Shown: positions 31,063 to 42,100 of the stretch, piece after piece
Layout: each line of letters opens with the position of its first letter
Position numbering within the stretch: the stretch's first letter is position 1
Assembly (NCBI GenBank): GCA_012862575.1
Contig: BLSF01000096.1
Span: 1 to 64,000, forward strand
DNA from: Parietichytrium sp. I65-24A
Lineage: Eukaryota > Sar > Bigyra > Thraustochytrida > Thraustochytriidae
DNA length: 64,000 bases
Reading direction: 5' to 3'
Position numbers and translations under genes: made by a program
Notes under the pieces: model-generated
The model's input: the letters and a program-made list of their open reading frames with translations, nothing else
The model's database searches: none
What the model was told of the DNA's origin: nothing

Positions 31063-31403
31063 CAAGGCTGATTGCCAGAAATTCACTCCCCTAGGACTGA
31101 TATTTATTTTCACATTACTCAATCAATTGTCACATACTAGAGTAGCTAGAGTCGTAAAAGAACAGACTGGCGATAAATGATCGCAACTTTTATAAAACCA
31201 GCACGTTTGATCTTGCTCCTCTCCAAGGTCTCTTGGTTCGCGTGTGAGCGAGAAACATTTTTGTCGTCACGACGTGGCCTATTTACACTCTTTCGCCCAT
31301 GGGTCGGAGGAAAAAGCAACTTGTTTCGAAAGAGCTCTTGCTGTTGCACCAGCACCGTGAGTTTTCAAGAAAACTCAGACAAGGCCCTGTAAGACACCTA
31401 GCA
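31063..31403. other. convergent 3' intergenic region
   Basis: 3' flank between P2X and the NFACT-R gene. No gene seen. Confidence 0.6.
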
Positions 31404-32354
31404 TCAACTCTCCTCTGCCTCGCTTGGCGCACGAGAGGGCGTCCCAATCATCGAAGGCAACTCTTGGAGCACCCGGACTGCTCCAGCTGGAGCCCCTTTG
31501 GGCTTGCGAAGATGCTGGGCCAAGCTTACAGTAATCGGTACAGTTTCCGAACGATCACCCACCTTGCAATGCAGCGCGGCCAAGTCTGCTGCTTTTTGCA
31601 ACGTTGGCTGTGGAATGTCCTCCATTTTGCCATTCACCGAGCGAACAATCACGTGTGACCCGGAACAGCCAGCCGCGTGCATCCAAACGTCGGTTGGCAA
31701 CGCGAACCGCATCGAAAGCTTATCGTTCTCAACTCTATTTTTGCCAACCCAAATAATTGCACCGTTCTCTCCATTGAACCTTCGGAATGGCTTCACTTTC
31801 GCCTGCACGCGCTGCTTCGCATTGGGTTTCCTACCCGCACCTTTCGCTGGCCCAACTTGCTCCTCGTTTGTAAAGACAGGGATTCCAGATGCCTTTAGTA
31901 TGACATCCCGTCTAGCAGCCGCCCAAATCTCGTCGATGTCGACGGTCTCACCCTCCAAGTCCTTAATAGCCAGCTGAATGATATTTTGTGCATCGATTGC
32001 CGAGTCCAGGTGCGCTTTCACAACTTCAGGTGTTCGCTCGATTTTTTTCGCCCTGCGAAACATGTCACTGGCTTGTTGGTCCACCGAGTGAAACTTGGCG
32101 AGATCTACCTCAATCTTGTGCGAAACTGCATTCCCGCTGTCGTCAAAGCCATCGAGCACCAGGACGCTTTTCACTTTCCTCTTAAGCGCCAGGTCTCCGT
32201 TGTGGAGCCTGTGCATGTGCGACACCAAAAGCTGCGCTTTCTCACGGAGATCAACTGCTTGCTCGGCCGCCCTGAGCTGAGCTTGGAGGGAATTCTGCTT
32301 GCCTATCGTCCTTCGCAGCGCCTTTTGCGCCTGAGCCAACCATATCTGCCGCAT
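31404..32354 (-). CDS. NFACT-R domain protein, bacterial RqcH/FbpA type, lacking the N-terminal half
   Basis: A 316-residue protein matching only the C-terminal half of RqcH/NEMF proteins, which act in ribosome-associated quality control. It begins in the coiled-coil middle domain (KALRRTIGKQNSLQAQLR ... VDLAKFHSVDQQASDMFRRA) and continues into the NFACT-R RNA-binding domain (IWVGKNRVENDKLSMRFALP, TDVWMHAAGCSGSHVIVRS) and the bacterial-style tail HLRKPKGAPAGAVRV. No NFACT-N or helix-hairpin-helix region is encoded upstream in any frame. The frame opens at TTG 32424-32426; the first ATG is at 32352-32354. The bacterial-type tail suggests organellar or horizontally acquired ancestry (inference). 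It could be a 5'-incomplete gene, a split gene or a stand-alone derivative. Confidence 0.82.
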   Translation of the reverse strand: MRQIWLAQAQKALRRTIGKQNSLQAQLRAAEQAVDLREKAQLLVSHMHRLHNGDLALKRKVKSVLVLDGFDDSGNAVSHKIEVDLAKFHSVDQQASDMFRRAKKIERTPEVVKAHLDSAIDAQNIIQLAIKDLEGETVDIDEIWAAARRDVILKASGIPVFTNEEQVGPAKGAGRKPNAKQRVQAKVKPFRRFNGENGAIIWVGKNRVENDKLSMRFALPTDVWMHAAGCSGSHVIVRSVNGKMEDIPQPTLQKAADLAALHCKVGDRSETVPITVSLAQHLRKPKGAPAGAVRVLQELPSMIGTPSRAPSEAEES

Positions 32355-32487
32355 AACGCCAATTCCACTCCTCACTTCCGAGTCCTTTTCTTCTGCTCCG
32401 TCTCGCGCTGCTCTGCACCAACCCAATCACAATACGCTTCGCGTCACGCCGGATTCTCGCTGCTTTTCAATTGAAATCAATCTACAT

Positions 32488-32529
32488 CAACAACGACAAC
32501 AACAACAACAACGACAACAACAACAACAT
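32488..32529. repeat. CAA trinucleotide run with CGA interruptions
   Basis: About fourteen CAA/CGA triplets upstream of the NFACT-R gene. Confidence 0.85.
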
Positions 32530-33433
32530 CAAGTGTGGACAACACTCTGCATACTATTCCAACTATTGTTGGATCAAAGGTTGAGGCGAACGTCCCGACG
32601 ACGGCCTTGCAAGTCGCAGCATGAACACGTCCGTCACTGTTCGTCTGCCATTGGCATTGTTTGTTCGCGACCGATGTACGTTGCTTTGTACTTTGCTTTG
32701 ATCAAAAGCAATCCATTCGTTGTCTTCCGTCTGTGTCAGTATGTGTGTCAGTCTCTCTTTCTCTTTGTCTTTCTATGTCTTTACACTGTTAATGTCTTTC
32801 TCCACATCTCTCTACGATCTCTACGTCTCGCGCCATTGGTTAGCCATGGTTGGCCCAGCGACTGGTTCAACTAGCCAAGAGGTAAATCTTTAAGTAGGAT
32901 CTCTTATCACCATCGTTTTGCAGGTTTATTTGGGGATGGAATTTTCGTTTGACTGAAATTTCGGGATGACGTCAAGCTTTCTCTCATTGGCCGCCTACTA
33001 ATTACATAGGAGGTTTTGAGATTACTTACGTACTTACGTAATCCCGTACTAATTGTGGACTCTATGGATTCCTCTAAGTTGGTAATGAAAATAGACTATG
33101 AAATACGAGGAACAACGAATCGATCCTCGTAAACGGTTGCAACGGTCAGTAAATCAGTAAACAAACAAACGTTCACAATTCACAATCACTTTGCTATTTT
33201 AGCTATTTCCATTCAGAATATTCTTTCAAGATCAACTTGCTGCGCATTTTGAGAGCCATTTGCCACCAAAGACAACAAACATCAACAACAAAAAACCATC
33301 CAACCAACAAGCAAAACATATATTGTCAGAGTAAACGTAAACGTAAACGTCCCATGCGAAACGAAATAATTAATCCATCACCCAAAGCAAACATAAAAAA
33401 GTATAAAGTAAAACAACACCAACACAAGCAACC

Positions 33434-33466
33434 AAGCACAAGCCACAAGCCACAAGCCACAAGCAG
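33434..33466. repeat. CACAAGC tandem repeat
   Basis: Four copies of a 7-bp CACAAGC unit in the DNAI1 5' flank. Confidence 0.8.
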
Positions 33467-33565
33467 CAGGAGTGAAGTCTCATCAGCAGTGGAAGACGAA
33501 GACTTGGCGAGCAAAGCTGCGTCCAACTCGCAGTGCATCGGCCAGTGTCTTGACTTTCGCCTTTC

Positions 33566-33640
33566 GTCTGTTGACTGTTGACTGTGGACTGTTGACTGTT
33601 GTCTGTTGACTGTTGATTGTTGACTTTGACGCTGTTGTTG
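33566..33640. repeat. heptanucleotide minisatellite (TGTTGAC)
   Basis: About ten 7-bp TGTTGAC-like units, ending about 75 bp before the DNAI1 ATG. Confidence 0.88.
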
Positions 33641-33711
33641 CATTGAAAGAAAGGGCTGAGCAGGCCTGCAAGCAAGCAAGGGAGGAAGGGAGGTCAGGGC
33701 TGTGACGAAAG

Positions 33712-35766
33712 ATGGGGAAAGGCAAGGACAAAGGGAAACGCAGGGAAGACGGGGAGAATGCCGGCGAGCATCACGATGGAAACCACGATTCGGAATGGGG
33801 CATGGGCTACGAAGAGCCTCGCGTGGAATGGGTGGCCCCCGCGAACCAGCTCAAGCTCTCGGAAGAAGAGCTGAACGGACCCGCGGAGCCGATCATTCTG
33901 AGGAACAAAAATCCGAACGTGCCCTCCAATTTGCAAAAGTACGACTACACAAGGTGCCAGTTCATTGAAGAGCCCCCTCTTCAGTACCAAGAGCTCTTGG
34001 TGCACCTGGATCTGCGGGGCAGCAAGCTTCACAAGGAGAGCGCTTTGGCAAAGGCCCAGAATGCTTGGATAAAGGAGAGCATCGAGAAGCAGCGCGAGCA
34101 GGAACGGAAGATCGCAGAGGAGGATGAAAGTATTCAGGGCAAGCCAGGCGCACCAGACGCAATTTCTGCTGGGAGCAAGCCTGAGGCCGTCATAGTGAAG
34201 GAAGTTGCGAAGAATCAGTTCAACTACAGCGACCGCGCCGCGCAAACTTTCAACAATCCCAAGAAAATTCGCGGAGTATCCACGAAACCACCTGAACTCC
34301 GCCATTACCAGGACTCGGTGAGCCAGTGGGAGATTTATGATCTCTATGTGACCAAATTTGTAGAGAATATCAAGGACCAGGAGATCATGAACGCTGCAGC
34401 AAAAAAGAAAAAGAAGGTAGGCCGGTCTCTCACCAATACGCTGGCAACAGAAGAGACCCTCGAAGGCGGCCAAGAAGGCGACAAAAAGAAGAATGCAAAG
34501 GACGGGGACATTGTGCACGGCGAGGATATGAGCAAATCTCTCAAGATCTTGGAGCGCATGGTCAATCAAAATTCGGAGCTCGAGATTTATGAGGACTTTA
34601 AGTTTTGGGAAGATCAGAGTGACGCCTTTCGCGATGGGGAAGGTAGTCTGCTACCTTTATGGCGATTTACACATGAGCGCGTGAAGCGCAAGCAAGTCAC
34701 CGCTATTGCTTGGAACCCATCCCTCCCAGACTTGTTCGCGGTGGGATACGGGAGTTACGATTTCATGCGCCAAGGGTCCGGAATGATATGCTGCTATTCC
34801 TTAAAGAACACGGCCTCACCAGAATATACCTTTACGACGGAGTCCGGGGTGATGTCGTTGGACTTCCATCCGCAAGTCGCGAGATGTGCATTGCTTGCAG
34901 TTGGATGCTATGATGGAACAGTTATGGTGTACGACGTGCGCAGCAAGCTCAACAAGCCAATCTACATTTCGACCATTAAAACAGGCAAGCACACCGATCC
35001 AGTATGGCAAGTCAGATGGCAAGAGGAAGACATTGCCAAGGAGCTCGGTTTTTTCTCCATTTCCACTGACGGGCAGGTGGCAAATTGGACCATGAGCAAG
35101 TCAAGTCTCAAGATGGAGCCTATGATGCAGCTCAAGCTCATCGCGAACGAAAAGGACGAGCCTGACGAAGAGGCTACGCTTTCTGGACTCGCAGGGGGTT
35201 GCTGTTTTGATTTCAACACTAAGAGCGAGCATCTTTTTGTCGTTGGGACTGAAGAAGGCAAGATTCACAAATGCAGCAAAGCATACAGTGGACAATACCT
35301 TGAAACATATGAGGGGCACCACATGGCTGTGTATGCAGTAAAGTGGAATAAGTTCCATCCGAGGGTCTTCCTGAGCTGCAGCGCGGATTGGACAGTGAAG
35401 CTCTGGGATCACAACGTTCCACACCCTATTATGTCTTTTGACCTTGGCAATGCTGTCGGGGATGTGGAATGGTCCACATACTCTTCCACGGTTTTTTCTG
35501 CTGTTACTAGCGACGGCAAGGTCCATGTTTTTGACCTCAATGAGAACAAACACGAGCCTCTTTGTGAGCAAAAGGTTGTCAAGCGAGCAAAACTCACACA
35601 CGTTTCGTTTAACCCTGGTGCGCCTATACTTTTGGTCGGCGACGATCGCGGTGGAGTCAATTCCCTGAAGCTTTCCCCAAATCTTCGCAAGCCAGTCGCC
35701 GATGAAGACCAGCTCCCGCGCATTGAAAAGTTATTAGCCGCTTCAGACGCAACCCAGTCCTTTTAA
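33712..35766 (+). CDS. DNAI1: outer-arm axonemal dynein intermediate chain (DNAI1 / IC78 / ODA9)
   Basis: A 684-residue intermediate chain of the outer dynein arm, which docks the motor to flagellar doublets. The N-terminal half has the family signature KNQFNYSDRAAQTFNNP followed by a segment ending in QWEIYDLYVTKF. A lysine-rich stretch (KKKKK) and an acidic linker come next, then a WD40 propeller from about residue 325 (VTAIAWNPSLPDLFAVGYGS, DPVWQVRWQ, VYAVKWNKFHPRVFLSCSAD-WTVKLWD). The length is normal for the family. Its presence shows that the organism builds motile flagella. ATG at 33712. It converges on the USP gene with a 340-bp gap. Confidence 0.95.
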   Translation: MGKGKDKGKRREDGENAGEHHDGNHDSEWGMGYEEPRVEWVAPANQLKLSEEELNGPAEPIILRNKNPNVPSNLQKYDYTRCQFIEEPPLQYQELLVHLDLRGSKLHKESALAKAQNAWIKESIEKQREQERKIAEEDESIQGKPGAPDAISAGSKPEAVIVKEVAKNQFNYSDRAAQTFNNPKKIRGVSTKPPELRHYQDSVSQWEIYDLYVTKFVENIKDQEIMNAAAKKKKKVGRSLTNTLATEETLEGGQEGDKKKNAKDGDIVHGEDMSKSLKILERMVNQNSELEIYEDFKFWEDQSDAFRDGEGSLLPLWRFTHERVKRKQVTAIAWNPSLPDLFAVGYGSYDFMRQGSGMICCYSLKNTASPEYTFTTESGVMSLDFHPQVARCALLAVGCYDGTVMVYDVRSKLNKPIYISTIKTGKHTDPVWQVRWQEEDIAKELGFFSISTDGQVANWTMSKSSLKMEPMMQLKLIANEKDEPDEEATLSGLAGGCCFDFNTKSEHLFVVGTEEGKIHKCSKAYSGQYLETYEGHHMAVYAVKWNKFHPRVFLSCSADWTVKLWDHNVPHPIMSFDLGNAVGDVEWSTYSSTVFSAVTSDGKVHVFDLNENKHEPLCEQKVVKRAKLTHVSFNPGAPILLVGDDRGGVNSLKLSPNLRKPVADEDQLPRIEKLLAASDATQSF

Positions 35767-36106
35767 ATTTGTCAAGCTAGCTATCTTACTTTTCGAGAGC
35801 TCGTCTGTCCTTTTCAAATCCAGAAACAGTCGACAAAAATCACATAAATATCTTTTAATGTGTACACTGCCTTCACTATTCCCGAAAAGCTCGATTTTTC
35901 GAAGGCCGACGAAATGCAGCGCTTCGTGTCTATCGTCGGTGCGGGTTTCGATTAGGTTAGAAGTGAGCACCTTCGACCAACGCTTGGCGAGAATAGCTCG
36001 AAAGAGATGAAACAAGAAAAGAAGAAAGAAAGCCGAGATGGAAAAGACTCTTTTCGGTTCCAATTAAGGCCTGACTATTGGCCGCTGTCACCTATACCAC
36101 TCATAC
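35767..36106. other. convergent 3' intergenic region
   Basis: 3' flank between DNAI1 and the USP gene; no gene seen. Confidence 0.6.
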
Positions 36107-39100
36107 CTAGTCACTGGTTTTTGAAATCTCTAGCTGCTCCATCACTGCATAAAATGTGGTGCTCAAATCACGAACAATGCTCGCCGCAATCAAGGCATCA
36201 GAAAGCTCCTTTTCAGTTTTCGATTTCTCGTCGTCCGCCGCATCCTGCCCGCTACTTTGACGGCCTGAATCCTTCGCTGCTTCTGCAAGCGTATCAACCT
36301 TTGCAAGAGCGGCTTCGATTCGAGCTTTCCAATCACCTCCTTGAGTCAAAGGACTGCCTTCTGATTCAGTGCAAATATATTGAATGACAGAATCGTTCGT
36401 TGTCACAAGCCCGAGGAAGCCTTCCAGAAGATGAAGGTGAAACAGCAGACTAAAATTGCCTCCCTCTATGGTGTGGGCATCTGCGATGTTCTCGAGCCTG
36501 GAAGCTCGAACGTTCTGAGGTTGGTCCGTCGAAAGAGGGGCTTCACCTCGCCCAAAGACGAGCGAGATTCTCGCCTCCTCGAACTCATCATTAAGCGAAA
36601 GTAACTTCCTCAAGACCTTCATGTACACAGCCACACCCTTCCAAGACGACATGTTCAACTCTTGCAGCACTAGCTGAACAGCGTGTTTTGAAAAGTCTCC
36701 ATAGTTAAAGGAAATGTGAGCGAGAACGGTCGCCACGGAGTCCACAAAGTGAAGCCGCCGCTCCGGGTGCGAGTTCCAAGCCGCCAGGGCAAGTGCGCCT
36801 TCGTAGAATGGCCTGCTAGAAAGGGCCTTTTGATTCTCCTCGCCAACTACGAATGGGCCTTTCTCATCGACAATCGTCGGCGGCAACTGCCCAACTGTTT
36901 TTTGACACTCCGCGACAGGCCATATTGAGCACACGAGGAGCTCGACTAGTCGGAAGGAATTGTCCCACAATCCTTCTTGGCCGAATGGGATGGATGAAAG
37001 CCGCGCTCGGCGCCTTGCAGGCTCCGTGCCGCCACAGAATGCCACAAACGACTGAATGAATTTCGGGACAATCTGAAGAATCAAAAGACCATGACGAATC
37101 TCCGGCGAGATCTCGGCAAGAGATCTCAGAATATGGCAATAGGGATAGTTTACTATCCACACAACTGCATCATTACTTGTCGACGAGCAGACAATTGTCA
37201 AGAGCTCGCTTAGTCGGCTCCACTGCGAAGGTGCGCTCCTCAGCGCATGATTGAGGAGCCCAACAAAGTACGTGGCAAAGGATTCCCGGGTACTATTGGC
37301 AGCCTGTAGAAAGAGAACACCGTGCAGTAAACCGCTTTCGATGGTTCGGTCCAGAATCATTGAGAGCACATGCAGGGACTCGGGCGCGGGGAGCGAGGCA
37401 AATATTCTGCCAAGAGATTCAAAGATTTGCGATACATGATGACTGTTGGAAGACCTCGTTACAATGTTGACTGCATAATTTGTGATCTCGTGCATCGACC
37501 GAATCATTTCTGGAGACGAAGTCGAGCCTGCTACAAATTTGTCGCGAAGAACCAGTAGTACGTCAGCGCAGAAAGACTCCAAGCTGGGGCTAAAGCTTCG
37601 CGAGAGTTTTTCAAACATCGCATTTTCTCCTACCATGTCAGAGTAGATACTCGGAGGGAAGATTTGCTCTCTTTGCTTGTTGGTAATATTCAGCCCACTC
37701 GCGAGCTGCTCACATATGTGATGCCTTTCCTGCGCAGAAGCCACAGCGGGGTTCAAGAAATCGTCTCCCGTTTGTTGCGGAACAACCTTTTCATACACAA
37801 GCATGTAAGCATTGTTGACGTTCTGGATCTCTACACCGTAGCTTGTGTGCTTCAACCCTCCACCAAAAGCTGCTTCTTCAATCTTAGAAATGTCAAACGC
37901 TCGGACGGTGCGATCATTGAACTCAAACCACTCTCCCTTGTTCTCTCCAAGCTTGGAGATGATGTAGGAGTAATAGTGCCCGCTGTTTAAGGACGCTCCT
38001 GAGTGAATCACAACCCCAGACAGTCGGTACTGATAGAAAGCCTTTCCACTTGGCAGGTACTTTTCGCCGGCACCTTGTCCTTTTCGAACTTGCTCGTCCC
38101 ATTCAAGGCCCTCTTTTGTGTACGGAAACATATCTAGCTCGAGCGGAAACTCGAATCTCGAGTTAATTTTCTCGGTCATCAATGTCTCCCAATTCAACCG
38201 AAATCGTTTCAGGTGAATGAAAAGAGTGTCCTGGAAGCTGGCAACATACTGGCGCTTCAGCGTTCGAAGTTCCTTCCCTCCACATTCCTCCCACTTGTAG
38301 TCATTCAAGACTTCACCCGCAACAAAATTCTCGAGGCTTTCTCGTAGGTTGGTGCTCTTGGACACAATTTCCTGTGTGAGACAATACTCAGTGACTGGAG
38401 CATTTTCCTTCTTTAGCTGCTCGTAATCGGCTCCCTCTTCGAGGCAAATTAGCTGGTTTGCAATCCCTACACCAATGCATGACGACAGTAGCTTGCCCTG
38501 CGCAGTCTCCTTCAAAGTCTCGTCGAGCCGATCGCACAGAGTGTTGAAAAACTCATGTGCGTCCTGCTGCTGCCAGACATTCACTGGCTGGCCGTTTTCA
38601 TCCTTGTACACCTTGCACCACCCCGTTGGGTTGTATGCTTGCTTAATAGTCAAGTCAAGAGCCGCGAACATTCGCTGCAGCTCTAATAGAAGCAGGCTCT
38701 CCTCGCCCTCCGGTGACGAAGCTCGCGCTGACAAAATACCATAGCGAATCCGGGGAACCATGAACAACTGCTGGATGAGACTGTTCATATAGCATATAAA
38801 GCCCAAATTCTGAAGGCCTGCAAAGCCGCATGATGCTCGCAAGTCCCCACCAGCCTCGACATTCCAAACTGCATCATAGCGTCTCTTCATTTGCGCAGCT
38901 TCTTCTAGTTGAGTTGATCCCGGCTGCGAGTCCTCTGACAAGTCTGTATCTGACCCAAAAACCGGCTCCTCACGACGCAGCAGGTATTTGCCCACTTCGC
39001 TAATTTCAAGGGAGTTGCATTTCCGCAACACCTCTGAGACCTTCCGCCAAGAAACTTCGTTTTCGGTGTATTGTAGCACTTTCCCAACAAGCGCAAAAGC

Positions 39101-42100
39101 CGCAGCCCGAGAAAACGCTCGTTGACAAAGTACTTGTTCAGACTCATCGGTGCCAAAGAGGCAACGATCAAAGGCCAGTTCGACCAATTCGTCACACACA
39201 TCAGCGGGCATGGCCTGGTCAATCAGGCCAAGATCTTCTGCGGCGGCTAAAATGATGAGCATCAATTTTAACCTTCGGGTCAGATTCCAGTCGACACGCT
39301 CGGGACCAGCTTGAATCGGCTGTTCCACGGTAGGGCTGCTACGAATTTTTTCGCGCAGAACACCAAGAAGAGTGCGAGACATGCGCACAAACGCCTCGCC
39401 CTTCAATCCGCATTGCCTGAACAAACTTTCACAGAGGGAAAAGTAGTCGGAGGTGACCTTCGCTTGATCTTGCGGAGGATCAACATCTCTCACCAACGCA
39501 CAAATGAAGTTTTCCCGCCCCATCTCATTCGCAGCGCTGAATGAAGCAAGGATACCATTCCGAGACGTTTGGCGCGTGAGCAGCGGAATGGGCCCACTTT
39601 GTTGGAAGAGACCTTGCAAAACCAGATCAAAGAGAAAACCATTTTCCTCCGGTTCTCCATTGTCTGACGCCGGCTTCCTCTGCGCAGATGTGACAACCCA
39701 AAGTCCCATTGTCCAGGCACAGAGCGACAGCAGCCTCGTTTTCGTTTCAGTTTCCCACTTCCCAGTAAGGTGAATCCACTCATTTGCATTGAAAACAAAC
39801 TTTGTGAGCACACCTTCGAATAGTTTGCATAACTCAGCATTCTCTGTGTGTCCTTTCGGTGAGCTGTGTAGTCCGCTTAGCTGCGCAAGAAACGCTCGAA
39901 ATTGGCGGACACTCTGAACAGCAACAAGAGCTTCGGGGGAGGCAGCTGTTCTTTTCTGGTTACTAGGGCTTGCCTCTCCATCGTTCGTTTGCTCGTCAGC
40001 GAACTTGACACCACGCTGATCTTTTCCTGGTGATTTCTGAACAGCTTCGGGTTTGTCCAAGCAACTAGGATCTGAGGCATACGGATAGAGCAAGCGCAAG
40101 TCTGCAACGTGATCACCCGAGAGCTCGATTTCTCTCTGGATTCGAAAAAACTGTGGCATACAAGGAAAGGTTTGCATAACCGCTCGCGCAATCAAGTCGC
40201 TCGCTGGATCCGAGTTGCCATCCGGAAGCCTGGAGAACACTTGCGCCGCAACGCCTTTGTACAGCAAATTAGCCACGGTTTTCACAATCTCTATGCGCTT
40301 GCACAGCGTGAACCCAGATGCAAGTTCGCCTCCTACTGACTGCCTCAAATACTTCTCCAACAAGGCGAAGCCGCCAATGCTCAGAAAACGAGAGCACCAC
40401 TCCTCATCGAGAGGTGCGCCTTGATCTTCGATTTCGCCGTGCAAGCCTGACACAAAACCAGTTTTTGCAGGCAGCCAACTCAGCTGAGCGTCAATCATTT
40501 CTAACAAGTAGAGGAACTTGAAAGGGGACGGATCATTCCCGCTCAAAAGGCTTGTTGCGGATTCAGAAAGTGTGTCAACAGCATTTCGGAGGGTCTTGTC
40601 AGAGGGAAGCTTTTCGAGTAGAAGCCAAATTTCCTCAGCGATGGACTCAGCAACACTCTCTGGGACGCCTGAGGACACACTTGCATAAGCCTTGAGGACC
40701 TCAAATAATTGCTCCACGTTTTTCGGATTCGATGCAAAAGTAATGTGAGGGAGGAGCTCCAGCTTGGCACGCGCTTTAGAGACTTGAGCGTCATGGTCTA
40801 AGCTTGGCGCAGACGCATCAGAACCCGCAGAAGGCTTTTCGACTGCGATTACAGTAACGCCAGAGCTAAACCCATTCAGATCTTTGACCAGAACGGCCCC
40901 ATATTCTCGCTTTATCTCTTTGCCCCCGGCAAAGAGTCGAAGCCGGTCGCTGTCTCTCTCCAACCCAATATATTCAGCAATGGTGGAGCGAAATTTCCAG
41001 ACTGGGTCATTCCCGAATATGCGCATCGCGGAACGCTCTCCGTTCCTAGGACTGCTTTTAAAATTGATGTTCACAGATACGCTTAAAAGGTCGCCCTTGC
41101 TACATGCAAAATGTGGTCGCAATTGAACCCATGCCTCCTCATGCAAAGTGTTGCAAACCCACGAAGCTTCAGCCTGAGTCATTTCGAACAGCGGCCGCAA
41201 CAAAGAGAGGCATCGGAGAATGCGCTTCCCTTGTTCCGCCATCTTTTCGGAGGCGCTTTTGGCCACAGTTGCGGCCTCTTTGATCCTTCCCATGCACGTT
41301 TCGATGAACTGTCGCCTCTCCTCCCCGATACGCTCTCTCAGCGAAGCGGAAAACAGCATCTGAATTCGGCTAAGCATGTTTGCCGCGCTCTGCGCAACGG
41401 CACGATCTTTGGACTCTAGTGCCAAATTCCATAGCTCTTGGTTTCCAATAAGGGGCAGCTTGATGACCTGCAGATTTTCAAAGGTGAGCGGAGAGTCATC
41501 CGCTTCCCGAAAGTTCACACTCATTGGACTATGTTTTGCCGCTGCGACTGACTTGGTGTAGCACAAGTTAGACTGTACAATGTTCACCCGTTCGAAGTAG
41601 GCCTGAAAGCAAACAAAGCCGGCAGCATTGAGATTGGTCTCTCCGGAAAGTCGCTCCAGAAATACCCTTTGGAGTGTGTCAGTAGTAATTGCCGCGCTTG
41701 AGCCTGGGGAGCTTGATTCTTCTAAAAAAGCTCCTTCAGTCACAGTAACAGTTTCTGCGCAATGAGAGAGAAATCGGAAACACGCGACGCGGCTCGCCTC
41801 TGGTGCCCCGCCCCTGGCCACAAGCGCTTCCCATATAGCATCCACTTGATCCCACGAAAGGACCAGCTGCGAAGCAGAGACAAGAAAACTAAGCCACTCG
41901 AGGCGAACCATCAATCCAATGGAAACATCTTCAGCACCTTCATCGCCGTTCGATTTAGCATAGTGAATAAGCTCAGAGATACACGCGTCTAGCACGGAGT
42001 GCTCATCTTGCAGCCAGAGTATCACCGCCTCCTGACTCTCGGATCCCGCTAGATGATGGTCTTCGGCTTTTTTGACTACTTTGCTCTCTGAAGATGGCAG

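Larger units (their letters stand above)
32355..33711. other. divergent intergenic region
   Basis: 1.36 kb between the NFACT-R gene and DNAI1. Several simple repeats (32488-32529, 33333-33352 GTAAAC units, 33434-33466, 33566-33640). No gene supported. Confidence 0.6.
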
